Shown in pieces: positions 62,128 through 64,000 of a stretch of 64,000 nucleotides of DNA. Position 1 is the first letter of the stretch, and every line of letters begins with the position of its first letter. A program made the translations under genes and the position numbers. The stretch is taken from contig NZ_JAKIKY010000013.1 of the NCBI RefSeq assembly GCF_023349185.1, positions 1-64,000 of the forward strand, written 5' to 3'. The stretch is from Shewanella aquimarina. Its GTDB lineage: Bacteria > Pseudomonadota > Gammaproteobacteria > Enterobacterales > Shewanellaceae. The notes beneath the pieces are model-generated. The model searched no databases, had not been told where the DNA came from, and worked only from the letters and a program-made list of their open reading frames with translations.

Positions 62128-62262
62128 TCAAATAACGCCCAGCTACCGCAAAACATGCGACAAGATTGCGTTCATGCCGAACTCTGATAGTATATGTATA
62201 TATTTACAGTGATTGGCTAGATTACTGGTTAAATAAAACAGTAAATCAAATGGGTACAAAGC

Positions 62263-64000
62263 GTGGATAGACTCGATCTCATGGCGGTGACAGAGTTAAA
62301 GGGCGTTGCCGCCAAGATGGCGCAGCGGCTGGAAAAGCTCGGCATCAACACAGTCCAGGATCTGCTGTTTCACCTGCCGCTGCGCTACGAAGATCGTACC
62401 CAGATATATCCTATCGCCTCCCTCTATCCAGGTAGCTATGGCACGATAGAAGGCATCATACAGTCGACCCAGATCGTTCAGGGACGCAAGCGCATGCTCA
62501 CCTGTACTGTGCGCGACGACTCGGGCACCATAACCCTGCGCTTCTTCAACTTCTCCGCCGCCATGCGTAACGGCCTCGAAGAGGGCGAGCGCATTCGGGC
62601 CTATGGCGAGGTGCGCCGGGGCAAGCTTCACCGGGAGATCATCCACCCGGAATACAAGATGCTCCACGGCGAGAGCGACTTCAGCCTCAGCGAGACCCTG
62701 ACGCCTATCTACCCGACCACGGAGGGGCTCAAGCAGGCCAGCTGGATCCGTTTGACGGATCAGGCTCTGGCCCTGCTGGCCCATGGTGCCCTGACCGAAC
62801 TGCTACCACCTCAGCTGAGGCCTAATCAGCTCTCATTGGTCGACGCGCTGCAGCTGCTACACAGACCCCCAAGCGATGTCAGCCCCTTTGCCTTGGAGCA
62901 GGGGACACATCCGGCGCAGCAAAGGCTGATCCAGGAGGAGCTGCTGGCCCACAACCTGAGCATGTTACAGCTCAGGGCCCGCAGCAATCATGATAAGGCC
63001 ATCGCGATGCAGCCCACTGGGCAATTGCTCAACCCCTTCCTCGCCTTCTTACCCTTCAAGCCCACGGGCGCCCAGCAGCGGGTGGTTGCCGATATCACCC
63101 AAGATCTCGGCAAGTCACACCCCATGATGCGCCTAGTACAGGGCGATGTGGGCTCGGGCAAGACACTGGTGGCGGCGCTGGCGGCGCTGCAGGCGATAGA
63201 GAGCGGCTATCAGGTCGCCATGATGGCGCCCACCGAATTGCTCGCTGAGCAGCATGCCAACAACTTCGCCGCCTGGTTTGAGCCCCTCGGCCTAACGGTC
63301 GGCTGGCTGGCGGGTAAGCTCAAGGGCAAGGCGCGGGCGCAGTCGCTGGCACAGATTAAGAGCGGCGAGGCCCATATCGTCATCGGCACCCACGCCATCT
63401 TTCAGGAGCAGGTGGAGTTCAACCGTCTGGCGCTGATCATCATAGATGAGCAGCACAGGTTCGGGGTGCATCAACGCCTGGGCCTGCGAGAGAAAGGGAT
63501 CAGCCAGGGCTTCCACCCTCACCAGCTGATCATGACGGCAACCCCTATCCCCCGCACTCTGGCGATGACCGCCTATGCGGATCTCGATACCTCCATCATC
63601 GACGAGCTGCCGCCGGGGCGCACGCCGGTGACCACGGTCGCCATCTCAGACAATCGCCGCGGTGAGATAATCGATCGCGTGCGCCAGGCCGCCCTGCAAG
63701 ATGGGCGTCAGGCCTATTGGGTCTGCACCCTAATCGAAGAATCCGAGGCGCTCGAATGCCAGGCCGCCGAAGACACGGCCGAGGAGCTTAAGCAACTACT
63801 GCCCGAGCTATCCATTGGCTTGGTGCATGGCCGCATGAAACCCGCCGAGAAGCAGGCGATCATGGACGCCTTCAAGGCCGGCTGCATACAGCTACTGGTG
63901 GCCACCACAGTGATCGAGGTGGGGGTCGATGTGCCCAACGCCAGCCTGATGATCATCGAAAACCCCGAGCGTCTGGGGCTGGCACAGCTGCATCAGTTGC
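62263..64000 (+). CDS. recG: ATP-dependent DNA helicase RecG (partial, cut by window end)
   Basis: RecG remodels stalled forks and branch-migrates Holliday junctions. The 579 codons in view have the wedge/OB part (FHLPLRYEDRTQIYP near 30, LRFFNFSAAM near 88), Walker A GDVGSGKTLVAAL near 293, the DEQH box IIDEQHRFG near 393, TATPIPRTLAMT near 427 and motifs IV-V (VATTVIEVGVDVPNASLMII). The frame is still open at 64000. Start GTG at 62263 fits the family; ATG at 62281 is another choice. Position after spoT/trmH fits E. coli order. Confidence 0.96.
   Translation, partial: MDRLDLMAVTELKGVAAKMAQRLEKLGINTVQDLLFHLPLRYEDRTQIYPIASLYPGSYGTIEGIIQSTQIVQGRKRMLTCTVRDDSGTITLRFFNFSAAMRNGLEEGERIRAYGEVRRGKLHREIIHPEYKMLHGESDFSLSETLTPIYPTTEGLKQASWIRLTDQALALLAHGALTELLPPQLRPNQLSLVDALQLLHRPPSDVSPFALEQGTHPAQQRLIQEELLAHNLSMLQLRARSNHDKAIAMQPTGQLLNPFLAFLPFKPTGAQQRVVADITQDLGKSHPMMRLVQGDVGSGKTLVAALAALQAIESGYQVAMMAPTELLAEQHANNFAAWFEPLGLTVGWLAGKLKGKARAQSLAQIKSGEAHIVIGTHAIFQEQVEFNRLALIIIDEQHRFGVHQRLGLREKGISQGFHPHQLIMTATPIPRTLAMTAYADLDTSIIDELPPGRTPVTTVAISDNRRGEIIDRVRQAALQDGRQAYWVCTLIEESEALECQAAEDTAEELKQLLPELSIGLVHGRMKPAEKQAIMDAFKAGCIQLLVATTVIEVGVDVPNASLMIIENPERLGLAQLHQL

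Noticed and set aside
62223..62243. LexA-like palindrome TACTG...CAGTA before recG
   Set aside because: The arms are 11 bp apart; a LexA site needs 10. RecG is not normally in the SOS regulon.

Overview
The window is a 64 kb chromosomal segment of a gammaproteobacterium, most likely a Shewanella or a close relative in the Alteromonadales. This rests on recognisable proteins and gene order: the division/cell-wall (dcw) cluster without ddlB, lpxC and dciA next to secA, and the blocks rpmG-rpmB-radC-coaBC-dut-slmA-pyrE-rph-yicC and gmk-rpoZ-spoT-trmH-recG, which follow Escherichia coli order. No identity was computed. I see no insertion sequence, prophage, CRISPR array or tRNA; almost everything is core chromosome.

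Layout. (1) Positions 1-100 hold the P1 promoter and first leader bases of an rRNA operon that leaves the window leftward. (2) 330-21476, minus strand: secA, an M23 endopeptidase in the slot that secM has in E. coli, lpxC, ftsZ, ftsA, ftsQ, murC, murG, ftsW, murD, mraY, murF, murE, ftsI, ftsL, rsmH and mraZ. The only plus-strand gene here is dciA (replicative helicase loader). The dcw promoter carries three 10-bp-spaced MraZ boxes. (3) 21891-24135, plus: two PepSY membrane proteins, the second fused to an NqrF-like [2Fe-2S] ferredoxin, and a small charged orphan. (4) 24141-27702, minus: glpK with a secreted NTF2-like protein, then a FadL-type porin. (5) 28275-33287, minus: leuABCD behind a complete attenuator with a Leu/Ile-rich leader peptide. 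(6) 33530-39435: a TPR-membrane-degenerate GGDEF protein, recQ, a YigI thioesterase, rarD and a PH-like membrane protein with 15-bp repeats. (7) 39781-48750: argA, rpmG-rpmB, radC, coaBC, dut, slmA, a peptidase S9 remnant, folE, pyrE-rph with attenuator, and yicC. (8) 49063-54566: a PqiA-like protein, a CoA hydrolase/transferase, an N-acetylhexosamine-kinase-like gene overlapping a nucleotidyltransferase gene, and an unrecognised membrane protein. (9) 54812-64000, plus: gmk, rpoZ, spoT, ridA, trmH, a long-chain acyl-CoA synthetase, a Na+/Ca2+ exchanger and recG, which is cut by the window end.

How the genes work together. mraY, murC-G, ftsI and ftsW build and polymerise peptidoglycan precursor at the septum organised by FtsZ, FtsA, FtsQ and FtsL; SlmA from region 7 inhibits FtsZ over the nucleoid; the M23 enzyme probably cuts cross-links; lpxC commits UDP-GlcNAc to lipid A. 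gmk, rpoZ and spoT link GTP supply, RNA polymerase and (p)ppGpp. pyrE, dut and coaBC serve nucleotides and coenzyme A. Regulation is readable in several places: the rrn P1 promoter, MraZ operator, leu attenuator, rph-pyrE attenuator, an ARG box and many intrinsic terminators.

The parts least explained by known biology are the kinase/nucleotidyltransferase pair (51268-53269), the PepSY-ferredoxin pair (21891-23722), and three long inverted repeats in the leaders of the 102-aa orphan, folE and the acyl-CoA synthetase. I did not find a clear new defence or mobile system.
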